DNA of 64,000 nucleotides from Zerene cesonia (lineage: Eukaryota > Arthropoda > Insecta > Lepidoptera > Pieridae): contig NC_052115.1 of NCBI RefSeq assembly GCF_012273895.1, forward strand, positions 8,301,183 through 8,365,182, in the 5' to 3' direction. The notes under the pieces are model-generated. The model saw only the letters and a program-made list of their open reading frames with translations. It was not told the origin of the DNA and searched no databases. Below, in pieces: positions 22,061-35,500 of this stretch. The position numbers were made by a program, and so were the translations under genes. Every line of letters starts with the position of its first letter. The stretch's first letter is position 1.

Positions 22061-25000
22061 TATATAATCATTATTTAAATATTTAAGTATCGGCATCAGT
22101 TTCTCTTAGTTAAAATTTAATACCTATATATTGCTTGGTATAAAATTCCACGTTCTATGCAAGTGTTCCTAAAGTTGTTGTTACTTAGTTCAGTTTGGCG
22201 GGCAATGTCCAATGCAGTACAAGGGCTGTCACAAACTTTATCTAACTTAAGCATCATGATCGTGATAATCATATTATGACAGATAACATAATACTATACT
22301 AATATTATGTAAAATTAACATGATTTTAAGAGAGCAACTAGTTTCTTGCCAGCTCTTCTCTATAGAAACTGCTTTCCGAACCGGTGGCAAGTGGTTCTAG
22401 AAGTCTAATTTAATAAAAAAAAATAAAATTACAATATAATATAATTAAAAATATATATATATTCATAGTATAATATTGCTTGAATAATAACCACTTTTTA
22501 TCCAAACTTTGAAAACATAATTATACTTTGTACTGTAACCTCTTGATGGAACTACACTTTAAAGTTTTAGATTTCCAAAATAATAAATTTAAATACCTAC
22601 TTAACGATGAAATAATTTTTGTGATTGATCCCGTAGTTTTCGAGATTAGCGCATGCAAACAAACACACTCTTCGGCAATACTAATATTGATTATTTATTT
22701 TGAGAAATGAAGCATAACCAGTTCAATTAAACATAAGGTAGTAAATAAAATGAACGAATGTAATCGATAACTTTTATTTTCATGAATCTTGCAATATCAA
22801 TGTTATATGTACACAATTTAATATAATATAATTGTATAACTCAACTAGCAATACGGTTGTTCTAATAAAAAAAAAAATTATATATCATACATACTATAAT
22901 ATCTCCCACGTCCATACAACGCAATTTATATGTTTATTCTAAAATTAATTAAAAAAAAATAGAATCGTATCTATTATCTATGTTTAAAATAAGATTACAA
23001 TATAGGTTGGAGGGAAAATCAACCATAAAGTATAGAGAATAGATAATATAATTCAAACAATAATTCTAATAGAATATAAATTGCGCTGTATAAAATTATT
23101 AAAGGCAACACGCTTCAACACCATATTTTTATTGCTTGTCTATTCTCACGTAGGATAAAAAAATCAAAGCATGACGTGGCGTTGCGTGTTATTACAATGA
23201 AAAAAAAAACTGTAAGTTATCTGTTTAACCCTGGCTAATAAAATAAAAAAATAGCAAAAAAAGAATTGACGTACAAATTGCAAAAAAAAACACCGGCCAT
23301 AAGCGAAATAATTTCAATATTTGTTCCATTTGTTTGATCAAAACAGTCTCTTAGCACATTTTATAATTTCATAATGTAGCACAGTAAAAAAGACACCAGT
23401 CTTATTCGACTAAAAAACTAAAATATATGGCAATATCTAGAATACTACATTTAAATCAGCGAGAGTTAAACAGGTTTCGCCCAATTCACGAATAATGCTC
23501 CGTCACCACTTACGCACACATAATTCGTGTATCTGATGCATGTTCTAACAAATTCACAGGCGAAATGCCATCAATGCAAAATCGCCTCTGTTCCCCCGCG
23601 TTCCAGAGCACATTTCTTTATTAGCAAAACCGTGAATTAGATATTTTATTGATATAAAACTATAACCAAAACGAACTTAGACAATACTTTAGTAAAAATA
23701 GAGATACCACTAAAATAAATACAAATTGCTCAATTTATTCCTTCGTCCATTTTATGGATCACCTAGCAATATCTTAAAACGATCTACCTACAGTATATAC
23801 AGTGCACTAACCTAACCTCACCTTCCCGCCGTACAACGGGACATACATACAAACATTGTAAATTAACTCGAAGCGAAAGCAATTTAAATTATACATTACC
23901 ATTAAATATAACTTAAATATAATGACACGTTGGAAATAATTAATATTGAGAATGTTATAAGTTTATTAACTGACCACGATAAAGCAACAATAATAAATAG
24001 AAATGTAAATAAATAATAATATTTTTTATTATAATATTAAAAATAAATAAAGCACAAGGTATATAAGATACAGGTGCGCTGATTTTCGTTAAATAATCGA
24101 ATAGTTTTATACAAGGGTTTTAATCCAATGTTACCAATGGGAAATCGCTTCGTAACAAAACCAATAAAACAAAAAATTATACTCAAAAATGCTTATATAA
24201 GAGTTTGTAACCATAATATCAAACATTATACCTCACTGTAAAAAAACATATGTTGCTAATACTTTGATAGAATGCGTGAAGCCAACTAGCGAAGCGAACG
24301 GACTTTACACTCTATATGTCTTTACTCCCATTATTACGAGATGAGTTTATTTCTCTGTTCGTTCGGAACAATTTAACTCAAAATCACATTTAGAGAACCT
24401 ACACGTTCACCAAGTTATATTTTCATTTATTATATTTTTTAATATTAAACAACTGTATCAACTCCCATTGATAACATTGCATAGAACCGTTTGGAACGTG
24501 TCTAACACGTTTAAATATATTTCTAATATATCATAAGACACTTATGGATTGCTGTGAACACAATCATGTATTCGTATTTATTGCATTGTGTTTTGATTAG
24601 GCACAGTGATTGCATTCCGTTTCTCTATGCACTTCTATTTTTCTATTTTAGCAATTGTTCACGAGAGTATAATTAAAAGATTTAAGACTTTTTCACGGAT
24701 TTAAAACGCGATTTATTCGTTACATTATGGAATTCGACGGAAAGAAAATGTCTGGTTAAATTCAGGATTTATGGGGTGTCTAAAAATGATGAATCGTAAC
24801 AGTCAGATCAGTATCATGTCCTTATATTTGCGATTTGACAATGTAATTGGGAATACGGCGTGCCAGTTATATATTTTGGATGGAGGAAAAACAATAAAAT
24901 AAACTCTTTGACTCCTCCGTGTAATTCCAATGAGCAAATATTATACCTTTTTATTTATTTTTTCATGATTATTCGTTGTCAAATATCTTTTACTTTTTAA

Positions 25001-25704
25001 GTGAAGCGAATAGCGATAAGAGATTTTTTTTTTCGGTTTCGGGTTTTTTTGTTTAAAATTGTCGTTATTTAGAAGACTTATAATTGACACTGTGAGAAAA
25101 TTATACACAAACGAGTGTAATAAAGTTAAAATTTGTGTGAAAGCCAATGAGAATCATTTAATATTTTGACGCGATGTGAAACATCATAGAGTTATATTAA
25201 CATTTCTATTGCCATAGTAAAGATACTTTTCTACAAAACCCACGTCCATGGGGAGGGAGGCGCCAAATAAAACCGTCTAGTTCAAAACTTCCTTATTTTT
25301 TGTCGGTTAAAAAATAATATAAAGGCCAGGAGCACATTATATGAGAGATGTTGTTTTTATTTCACTTAACAATATGCAAATTTAAGTTTAAGCCGAAATT
25401 GACTAGAGAATTTGGACGCGTGAGCCGAGCATCGAACCTTGGACGGAACAACCGCTGCGCATGCGTCGAAATTTCTATTTACATATACAAATATAGTGGA
25501 CACGCAATAAATTACATAAATGAGCAAAATTTATTATATTTTATAGATTTTAGAGTTAGTGGATTTTGTAGTCCTTTCATGTAAATAAAAAAAAATTATA
25601 TTATACTCATTCATAGAGTTTTATAATGGCTAATTTACGTAATTAAAAATCTTATTATTTGATGATTTCTAAGTATTCAAAAACTGAAGATAAAACCAAA
25701 CACG

Positions 25705-25800
25705 CCAACGTCGTGGCAAACAACGTGGCAACGGTTCGACTAATTAACGCTGGTTCGAATCCCGACTCGTGATCAAAGATTTTTTCTATTCTTTAAAAAA
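25705..25800 (+). mobile_element. tRNA-like SINE (family 5), degenerate
   Basis: CGTGGCAAACAACGTGGCAA, B box GGTTCGAATCCCGACTCGTG, then TCTATTCTTTAAAAAA as in other copies. Confidence 0.5.
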
Positions 25801-26321
25801 TACTCAAACCAAAAGGCAGTTGATTCACAGCTATGAGAAAAATATATTACGTACGGCAATTAAAACAAACAAATACAAGCAAAGACTACAAAACCACATC
25901 GAGGTCGACAGCCCTAGCAGCAGGGTTGTCACAAATCGGAAAAAAAGTTTAAAAACGCGTACAAAATACTCGATAAGCACTCTCAAGATCACATAAATCA
26001 GAATGGCATTAAAGTCCAGTAAGATAAAACTTAACCGCGCTTAAGCATCCCTAAGTGCCGTATAGCTATACTTAACTAGTTAAGGCGTGTGTCTGTATGG
26101 ATGGCGTTCGCAACCAACGTGGCGCCACTGTTGCAACTGCAACGACCAGCAAAGGGAACGATAGCAACAGCAGTAAATGCAACAGGTGCTACTGCCGTAG
26201 CTGTCACGGTGTATGCAACAAGAACGCTAATTGTAATAAAACAATGAGAGCAATAATTGCAGCAATTGTTGCAACAATCGACATTTAATGTAACGGAAAG
26301 ATCAACCGATGTTCTGCAATA

Positions 26322-26564
26322 TTTATTGACATTCCTGTGAAGTTAAACGTAATAGCAACAGTAGCAACAGCTGCAGCAACTGTCACACCATCTTGGACAA
26401 CAGTCGTTGCATAATTCTCACTGCGACTATCAAACAGCAACAACTTTCACAACATCACAGTTGCAACACGCCCCACGTCAGCATTTACAAATGTCGCAGC
26501 AGCAGCAACGAGCCCCACTGAGTCAGCAACAGGAGCAAAGGGAGCAACAAGAGCAACAAGGCGA
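26322..26564 (-). other. Nedd4 proximal 3' UTR with TTGCTG-like repeats and candidate poly(A) signal
   Basis: After the TGA at 26567-26565 the minus strand runs through repeated GTTGCT / TTGCTG / CTGCTG units and meets an AATAAA at 26327-26322, about 240 nt downstream. GTTGC-rich sequence continues past it to about 26100. The plus-strand reading of the same repeat gives a poly-Gln ORF that I regard as spurious. Confidence 0.5.
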
Positions 26565-29500
26565 TCAGTCGACGCCGGCGAAGCCCTGCGATCCCTCGAT
26601 GGCCTTTATGAGCTTCTCGCGTAACTGCTGGTAGCTCTCGTATGGCGGTAGGTCGATTCGGTTGAAGCTGTAAAAGATAAAACATAAAAGATTAAGTAAT
26701 CTAAAATTAAAAGTATACAAAATAACTTTTTATAACAAAAAAACAAAAATGCCTTCAAAGTTACAGATTTAAGACCAGATTTGATCACGCGGGAAGCACT
26801 TTCAAACAACAAATGCCATTTACTATACTAACAAAATTTACTAACTTATTAAAAAAATAATACTAAAACTACGTCCTTCTAGCTGAGTACAAAAGTAATG
26901 TATATTAATCTGTTTAGTATTTTTTTAATGCATCAGCTCCCCCCTCCCCTCTCACCAGGTATGCGCGCGCGGGTAGTTGTCGGGCTCCCCCCACTTCTCG
27001 ATGGTGAACAGCTGCGGCCCGTTGGAGCCGTACAGCTCCTTGAAGCCGTTCATCGGCACGCGCGACGTGCCCGTCACGAACTGCAGCAGCCTCGACCGCA
27101 TCTCGTTCGAGAACGACAGCACCACCTGCGAGTGGGTGGGAATTGGTGCTCAAGTGTCAAGGTGTATAGGTGAAACACACACATAATACGCAATAGAAAG
27201 AAAGAAAGAAAGAAATTTGGTAGATATATCCACATTTATAATATTACATTGAAGAGGGAGAATTCAATCTGATGACGAGGTGGCGTGCAATAAATTAATT
27301 GATTTTTCAATATAATCTGCACATGCCACATTCTCCACTACGAAAGAAATCATGGCGAAAATGACATTCTACATCTGTCAGTTCGACATGTGGCATTCTA
27401 TATGATGTCTCCCAACCCGCACTTGGTCTCGAAGTTTCAGAACAGGCGAGCGTGCAGGAAATAAATGGATTTTTCAATTTATCAGCGCATATGGATAACG
27501 TCACTCGAAACGGTGAAGCAAAACATCATGAGGAAACCGGCATATGTCCTTGAGAATTAAAAGCTCGCCGACATGTGACATCTGTCGACACGCACTTAGC
27601 CAGCGTGGTGGAGAATGCCCTGAAACCCTTATAGGAGGCCTTTGTCCCAGCAGTAAGAACATATATGGGCTGATGGTGATGATTACACATAAATCTTTAT
27701 GATTACAGATTACTTATTAAATCAATATCGGAAGATGGCGAAAGCCAGTGACACCCACCCGCCAGAACCACTGCACCACGAGGTGGTTCGCGTGGTAGTC
27801 CCCCTTGTAGAGCGTGTTGGCGCGCCAGTCGCGCACGTCGATCCGCTGGATGCCGCACAGCAGCAGCTCCAGCTCGTGCTCGTCGAAGATCTTCAGCAGC
27901 GCCGGCGGCACCAGCGCGCCCAGCCCCTCCAGGAACGCGTTCATCTGCTCCTGCACGCGCCGCACGAAGCGCCACTCTATCACTGACCTGGGGGGGAGCG
28001 AGAGGGGGGATCAATATAATTTACTCTCCATAACTTGAAATGTACCAACATTTTTGTGACTAAATATTATAATGAATTACTACCCTAATTAATTATTACC
28101 CTAAAATTAAAATTACATTTCTGTCACTAAAAGGACAAACTAAAGACTGTGTGTGCGAGTTTGTGTGTGTATGGTATTATGGTGTTGTATGAATGTCTTA
28201 AGTGTGTCGTGGTGTGTATGGTAATATGTTTATTGTGTGTGACGTGTACTATTATTTTAAGCGTATTATAATAAAAAATTAAATCGAATCTAATTAAAAA
28301 TAAAGCTGTTTTCCCCTCCCCCCATCCAAGTAGGCAAAACTTAATAACTACCAACATCAGCACTCACTTGATATACTCGTCCTTATTCTCCTCGTCAACG
28401 GATATGTTGGCGCCGTTCGGCTTCAGCTCGCGCTGGTAGGTCTTCCCGAACTGCTCCTCGTCCACCGCGAACGTGAGGTACAGCTCCGACGGGTCGTTGT
28501 CCTGCGGGAGTATGATGGTAGATTGTTAGATGCAACTTCTGGGTTTTTTTTTTTTTTGATGTAATTGTCCTATAGTTGTCACTTTTTCCTGTTAAACATC
28601 ACCCCAGTTTGAAACGGGGCAAATCCGTAGGAATTGGCCTTTGCTTTTGGTGTTCGTAAGTTGTTTATTCAATGTTCGACCGAACTACCCCCACTTTGTT
28701 AATATAATTTTTGCGACTGGTTGTGATTTGCTATCAATTGGCTACATCAATAAGAATCGCAATGCGTTCTTATTACGGTCGCATTAGTATTAAATACGGG
28801 CTGAGTGCCTTTGGATTTCTCAAATTTAAATTTTCTCACTACTATAGTTGATGGATTCTAAACAGTGTAATAAAATTATTCATTATCGTAATTGTCACCA
28901 ATCCTTAAATGCACAAAGTTTGAATTAAATACTTCTTTAAAGTGGGTCATAATCGAGGCTAAAGAAGTCGGTCACATGTGTACATAAAATCCTCAAAATG
29001 TTGATTCAGCTATGTAATTTAATATAATATATAATAGTCCATACCCGAATCCACATGAGCGAATTATAATACTCCAAGTCGACCGACTCCATGTCCTGCA
29101 GGTCTATTGGCTTGCCGAGCATCATTTTGTAGAATGGACGGATAAAGAATGCTGAAAAAGGAGAGGAGCCATTTCAAAACTGTTAAAAATTGCATATTCA
29201 GTTATAAAATTATATAGAAAATTTATTTCGATTATCATTTAGTATGAGAAATTCCTCTTTGCTGTCTGTGAATGAATGATGCATGTCAATATTAATAATT
29301 AAAATAGATACAACATTTAATTTTTAGTTTTATAGCATTGAAATGCTTTATAAATGAGAAATTTTGAAAGAATAGAAAAAATTTGATCACGAGGCAGGAT
29401 TCGAACCTGCGTATCTTGCCTAACCGTAGCAACGCCTAGCCTCTCGGCCACCCGTGATCCTGCCACAGTAATCGAATTTCTTCTACTCTTTCGGTTTCAT

Positions 29501-32500
29501 GTCCCTAAGGGGCACCCCACGCCATCTATTGAGATGATTAAGAACCATCACAACCAATACGAAACATTATTTCAATGATTACAATATTGTATCGATGGAA
29601 CGCGGCCTTTGTTAAATTTAATTTTTAGTTTTATAGCATTGAAATGCTTTATAAATGAGAAATTTTGAAAGAATAGAAAAAAAATTTTTTTTTGATCACG
29701 AGGCAGGATCACGAGGCAGGCTAGGCGTTGCTACGGTTAGGCAAGATACGCAGGTTCGAATCCTGCCTCGTGATCAAATTTTTTCTATTCTTTCAAAATT
29801 TCTCATTTAGATACAACATACACTGGTGGAGGGTCCTAGTTTTATCGATGACGGAATTCCACCTTCCTTCCTCCACAAATACATTTTTATATTCTTCAAG
29901 ATAAAAAGAAGTGTGTTCAATAAAGCTCCCATTAGTTCATTCACCTAAGATTAATTAAATAATTTTAAATCAAGGTTCGCCAACCACAGTTGTGAGTCAA
30001 TCACGCTGATACTACTGAACGGATTTTGATGAAACTTTGTATACAGACAGGGTATGAGCCGACTTGGGTGATAGGTGACCTTTTATCCCGATTAAATGCT
30101 CCCTATGATAAAACAGTAATCTTAATATCCGGGCGGAGCCGGAACGAGCGTCTAGTGACAAAAAAAAACGTTGGATGGGGGGGGGGAACTGGAATCTTAA
30201 TATCCGGGATGGATGTGGAGGGAGGGGGGAGACAGTAAAACAAACTTGGAGCAAAGCACTGCACTCACCGTCGAGCAACTTGCCATGGTAGACCGCCATG
30301 CCGGCCACCCGGCCGATGAACTTGAAGTAGTTCAGGTGCTCCTCGTTGCACACGCCGCTGTTGGGGTTTATCTGCAGCGTGTAGTTGTCCATCGCGGAGT
30401 ACTCGAACAGCCCGTAGTACGGGTTGAACATCTCCTTCGACAGCAGGAAGAACCACTCGCGCGCCAGGCCGCCGTAGTCTGTGTTAAAAAAAAATCTATT
30501 GTTAGAAAAAAATAAGGGGTTGAAAATTAACTTGAACGTAATAAGAACGTACTGCAGTTCTACACAACTGTCTAATTGATGTAGCCAGTGCATAACAAAT
30601 CGCAGTCAGCCACAAAGGCAAATAACAAAGTGAGGGTAGTTGCAGAGGCCGAACGTGACGATGATGATGATTATTCACCTTTTTATAGGAACATTGGTTC
30701 CTTTAAAAAACTAAACGCAGGTAAAATGGTAAAAGTTTGTTTTGTTGTTTCTTACTCTACTTAGTCTGGCCATAAATACTGTTACACTTAATTATAAAAA
30801 AATATTACATTTGAATTTCGAATCTGTCATTNNNNNNNNNNNNNNNNNNNNNNNNNNNNNNNNNNNNNNNNNNNNNNNNNNNNNNNNNNNNNNNNNNNNN
30901 NNNNNNNNNNNNNNNNNNNNNNNNNNNNNNNNNNNNNNNNNNNNNNNNNNNNNNNNNNNNNNNNNNNNNNNNNNNNNNNNNNNNNNNNNNNNNNNNNNNN
31001 NNNNNNNNNNNNNNNNNNNNNNNNNNNNNNNNNNNNNNNNNNNNNNNNNNNNNNNNNNNNNNNNNNNNNNNNNNNNNNNNNNNNNNNNNNNNNNNNNNNN
31101 NNNNNNNNNNNNNNNNNNNNNNNNNNNNNNNNNNNNNNNNNNNNNNNNNNNNNNNNNNNNNNNNNNNNNNNNNNNNNNNNNNNNNNNNNNNNNNNNNNNN
31201 NNNNNNNNNNNNNNNNNNNNNNNNNNNNNNNNNNNNNNNNNNNNNNNNNNNNNNNNNNNNNNNNNNNNNNNNNNNNNNNNNNNNNNNNNNNNNNNNNNNN
31301 NNNNNNNNNNNNNNNNNNNNNNNNNNNNNNNNNNNNNNNNNNNNNNNNNNNNNNNNNNNNNNNNNNNNNNNNNNNNNNNNNNNNNNNNNNNNNNNNNNNN
31401 NNNNNNNNNNNNNNNNNNNNNNNNNNNNNNNNNNNNNNNNNNNNNNNNNNNNNNNNNNNNNNNNNNNNNNNNNNNNNNNNNNNNNNNNNNNNNNNNNNNN
31501 NNNNNNNNNNNNNNNNNNNNNNNNNNNNNNNNNNNNNNNNNNNNNNNNNNNNNNNNNNNNNNNNNNNNNNNNNNNNNNNNNNNNNNNNNNNNNNNNNNNN
31601 NNNNNNNNNNNNNNNNNNNNNNNNNNNNNNNNNNNNNNNNNNNNNNNNNNNNNNNNNNNNNNNNNNNNNNNNNNNNNNNNNNNNNNNNNNNNNNNNNNNN
31701 NNNNNNNNNNNNNNNNNNNNNNNNNNNNNNNNNNNNNNNNNNNNNNNNNNNNNNNNNNNNNNNNNNNNNNNNNNNNNNNNNNNNNNNNNNNNNNNNNNNN
31801 NNNNNNNNNNNNNNNNNNNNNNNNNNNNNNNAAAGTAATAAATGTTATTTGCAGTTAACAATTTTCTTTTTTCTTTATTACAATATTTATGGCAAGACTA
31901 GGTAATAACACGGATATTAAAAGAAAGTTCGTAAAAATAACCGTGAAAGAAAAAAATCTAGCTACATAATTACAATCACTCACCGAGCCCCACTTCGGAT
32001 TCGAACTCGACCCAGAGCTTCGTCTTGAGCAGGTCCACTCGGCTCACGGAACTGATGATACGGTACGAGTCCTCCAGTATCGAGTTCCTGCGCACTTTGA
32101 TCTCGAACTTGTTGGGCACGTTGCTCTGAAAATTATACGACAAATGCAATAATGTTTTTGTTACTTCACAACAACTATCTTGATCCCGGATAAAAACTAT
32201 CCTGTGTCCTTTCCTTAGTCTCAAAACTATCTCCATATAGAAATAGTAAAGTGTTAAATGTATGGCTCTTGAGGCTACGCTTTCGCATGTAGTCGTGCGA
32301 GTCCCAGGATTTTAGAAAAAAAAAACTCCATCAATGAGGGTACTTTGAAAAAAGTCTCACCGGCTTACGCAGCTGGCTCTTGAGGTATTCGTATTTGCGC
32401 TTGTAGTCGCGCGAGTAGGGCACCGCCGGGCCCGCGATCTGCGGGTTCGACAGCCGCGGGTCCTCCCACTGCGTCGTGCGGGTGTCTGTACACGCAACAC

Positions 32501-35500
32501 ATGCATACATAATCACACACACACATTTCCATTGGTTAATAAGACTGACCCCGATATTTTCTGTTATAAATCCTACAACAAGTTAAAAACAATCTTATTA
32601 GAATTACTTCAAGGTGTATCAAAAGCAATAAATTTTCGCGATTTTAAGAACGCTAGCTTGCAATATTATTGCCACAAAAAATTCAATCTTATTCAGATAA
32701 ATGATGGTAGAATTCACAAAGCACCAAAACTGCACCAACAGCGGAGTTTTGGTGGGTTCATTTTTTGACAGCGATCAAGTACCTACATTCTATTTTGAAA
32801 TATGCATCCCTTTTAAAATCCCATCCCTCCCCCTCCCCCCAACTCACTATGATCAATGAAGAAGATCCGCCCGTCCGTGTGCACCCTCTCCTCCCAGCCC
32901 TCCGGCAGTGGCCCCAGCTCGTCCGCGTCGCCCTCGGCCCCCGCCCCGGCCCCCGCCCCCGCGGCCCCACCCTCCGAGCGAACTGACGTGCTGGGTAGGC
33001 TAGATGCGCAACCTGACAGACAAATACATCAAGAATTTAGTATATTAGTAAACAGTAACATTCGAAACTGCATTTTAAAATTAATACTTGAATTAAAAAA
33101 AAACACTTTTTTAATGAAACGTCACTTAAAATATGCCGTACTTTTTAAAGAATTTGCATTCGGCAATAAAACCCATTTACAATACAATTAATTTATTACG
33201 GAAACAACAATGGCGAATAAACAAAAGTGAACGCGCAACAAAATTTAAAGCTTATCATATCTGTATGAAATTTGGTGCAGAGATAGATTTTAGTCTTGAT
33301 TAGCCCATATGCTAATTTTCACCCGGGTACCAAGCGAGTAAGGCCGAGTTACAGCTAGTAATATATCAAAAAATACAAAATTACCCGTCCTAGGATCCAC
33401 CCAGGTGGTGGTTTTGTTGTTGTGATCGATGAAGAAAATCCTCCCGTTCGGTGCGCGCTGCATGCTCCAGCCGGGAGGCAATCCTGAGGGAAATAAAAAA
33501 AAAACATCATCTATTAAAATCTAATAAAACCAATTTACGAGTTATATTATGTTGAATTTTTAAGTACACCCATGAGCATTGATTTCATCTGTATTGAATG
33601 ATACTTGTAAATAAAATATAATTAAGCACACCACAATTATTTTTTTTATAATTAGGATATTTGTTACTCTTTCAAGCGAAAGCAGCATACGGAGATAGAT
33701 TACAGTCTGGATTTAGCACAAAGGCTACTTTAAGCCCTTTACGCGAGTGATGCCGCGGGCTTCAGCTTGTACCTCGTGGAGGTTTACAGCACAAAGTGGT
33801 TTTGTGTGAGTCGAGTAGGCTTCGACACGAATTGGGCCAGCTCGCACGGAGGAAGTAACCGAAGGCCCGTTTTCTTTTCCACGCCCTTCCCAGTCCATTT
33901 CTTCTTTCGAGTCGTCAATCCTTTCCTAATCCTAATCTTTCCTTTTCCCTTAAAAGCAGGTAGCGCATTCCTCGTGTGCCTCTGCACTGCCTCTACGAAT
34001 GTTCACGGACGGTGATGAACGCTTACCATTAGGCGAACCACCAGCTCAGTTGCCCGCTAAGACATAAAAATATACATATGTAATCAAAAGCATGTATAAG
34101 TTATGATGTAACAGGTGCTGGATGACCATATCAAATAAAAGTATACAAACCATCACTATTGGGCAGGTTTTGACTCTGCGTGCTGCTGGCGCTGCTACTC
34201 CGAGTACTGTCTGACGAATTGTCCGTTTCGTCCTACAATCACAACCATAAATCAACACTAACTTCACTTAACACTACCGGAAAGCACCAATTTTAAGTGA
34301 TTCTGACACCTAATTCCACCAGTAAATATTGATAGTTCAATTCAAAAAAATCACTACCGTTATATTTCCAAGAGTATTTATGTAAATTTAGAAACGGCGA
34401 ATAACTAAAGCAAGCGTCTAAAGCTAAACCAAAACTCAACGTATAAGAAATAGAAAATGCAAAAGGGAAGGCATAACAGCTGACGCAAATCAGCGTACGT
34501 TCCTATTACCATGCACGCATGCATTTTGCAATCTAGCTCAATCTAAATAGGAAATCTAGGGCTTATACAGAACCCCCGTCCCCCTAACACAAATTGTATT
34601 AGGGGGACGGGGACGGGCTAAGCGAAATTCCGTGCGTTGTGCGTACTACGTAAAGTATATAATAAAAATTCATGCAACGTGACGGATTCTGATAAATAAG
34701 ATTTTATCTAAATAGGCTCAGCATAAGCAACCCTGTTAAATAATGCTGTGATAAATGCTGCGGTTATTGATGTAATCGTATGTGAGTGAAGAGTTAGTGC
34801 TCAGACATCCAAACCAACCTACTTACCAAGAACAACCTAGGCATTTGCACCAAATTTAGAACACACATAGACAATTTCGAAAACCAAAATATTCCAAAAT
34901 GTACCATTTTAATAGGTCCTACAGAATTTAAACATCAAATTGAAAAGATACCTTTGTCCTCAGTAAAAAAAAAAAAAAAAACTTTTCGCCTACATTTCCT
35001 GACAGACACCCTAAGAATGTTAAAATAATTTCATTTACACATCGGCAAAGTGCGTTGCGTCCCCTACACATCCCGTGATATGATGTCCAATGTACAATGT
35101 CAGTGTATCGCTTGTTAATCAGCATTCGTTATGGCACTGTTAGTCAAGCGTGGCCGTGAACGCCCCGGGCACATCAACGAGTTGTCGAAACCAATGTAAA
35201 TGACTAGAAACGTCGGCAATTTCGCCCCAAAACTCGAGGATATAACCGCGACAACGTTACAGGAGTACGCCCACATGTCCTCAACTGGACGTATAGAAAA
35301 CTATCAACTCGCACGTTAGCAAATATTTACACGCAACGATTCGAGCGAGCGAATTTTCTATACGTCATCGAATCATAGACAATCGCCCAAGCGTTAACTA
35401 GGATCGGGCCGGCCGCGGCATTCCGCGCGTGAATCTATAGCTAACGTTATACAGACGGGTGCTTAGCATTGGAACGTCATACAAACCCACAAAGGTACAC

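Larger units (their letters stand above)
18370..26321. other. Intergenic region between the NRF-6-like gene and Nedd4
   Basis: About 8 kb without a supportable coding exon. It holds a decayed tandem duplication (19380-20140), a SINE inserted in it, a tRNA-like SINE head (21425-21500), long palindromes (19463-19501, 22027-22060) and a LINE-like scrap at about 22330-22410. 22800-25700 is plain A/T-rich sequence with no repeat I could name. 26100-26320 is GTTGC-rich. Confidence 0.5.

Noticed and set aside
26407..26634. Plus-strand Gln-rich ORF (QQQQ..QQQEQREQQEQQ)
   Set aside because: It is the complement of the Nedd4 3' UTR repeat and overlaps the last Nedd4 coding exon; no splice context or conserved motif.
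27699..28038. Plus-strand and alternative-frame ORFs over Nedd4 exon 17
   Set aside because: The frame giving VIEWRFVRRVQEQMNAFLEG is unmistakably HECT; others are shadows.
29385..29460. Functional tRNA-Ser/Leu gene
   Set aside because: The head recurs with a common non-tRNA body at several sites and the anticodon arm does not fold cleanly; it is a SINE.
30742..31905. Long ORFs through the 1-kb N run
   Set aside because: Open only because N codons contain no stops; flanking sequence is intronic.
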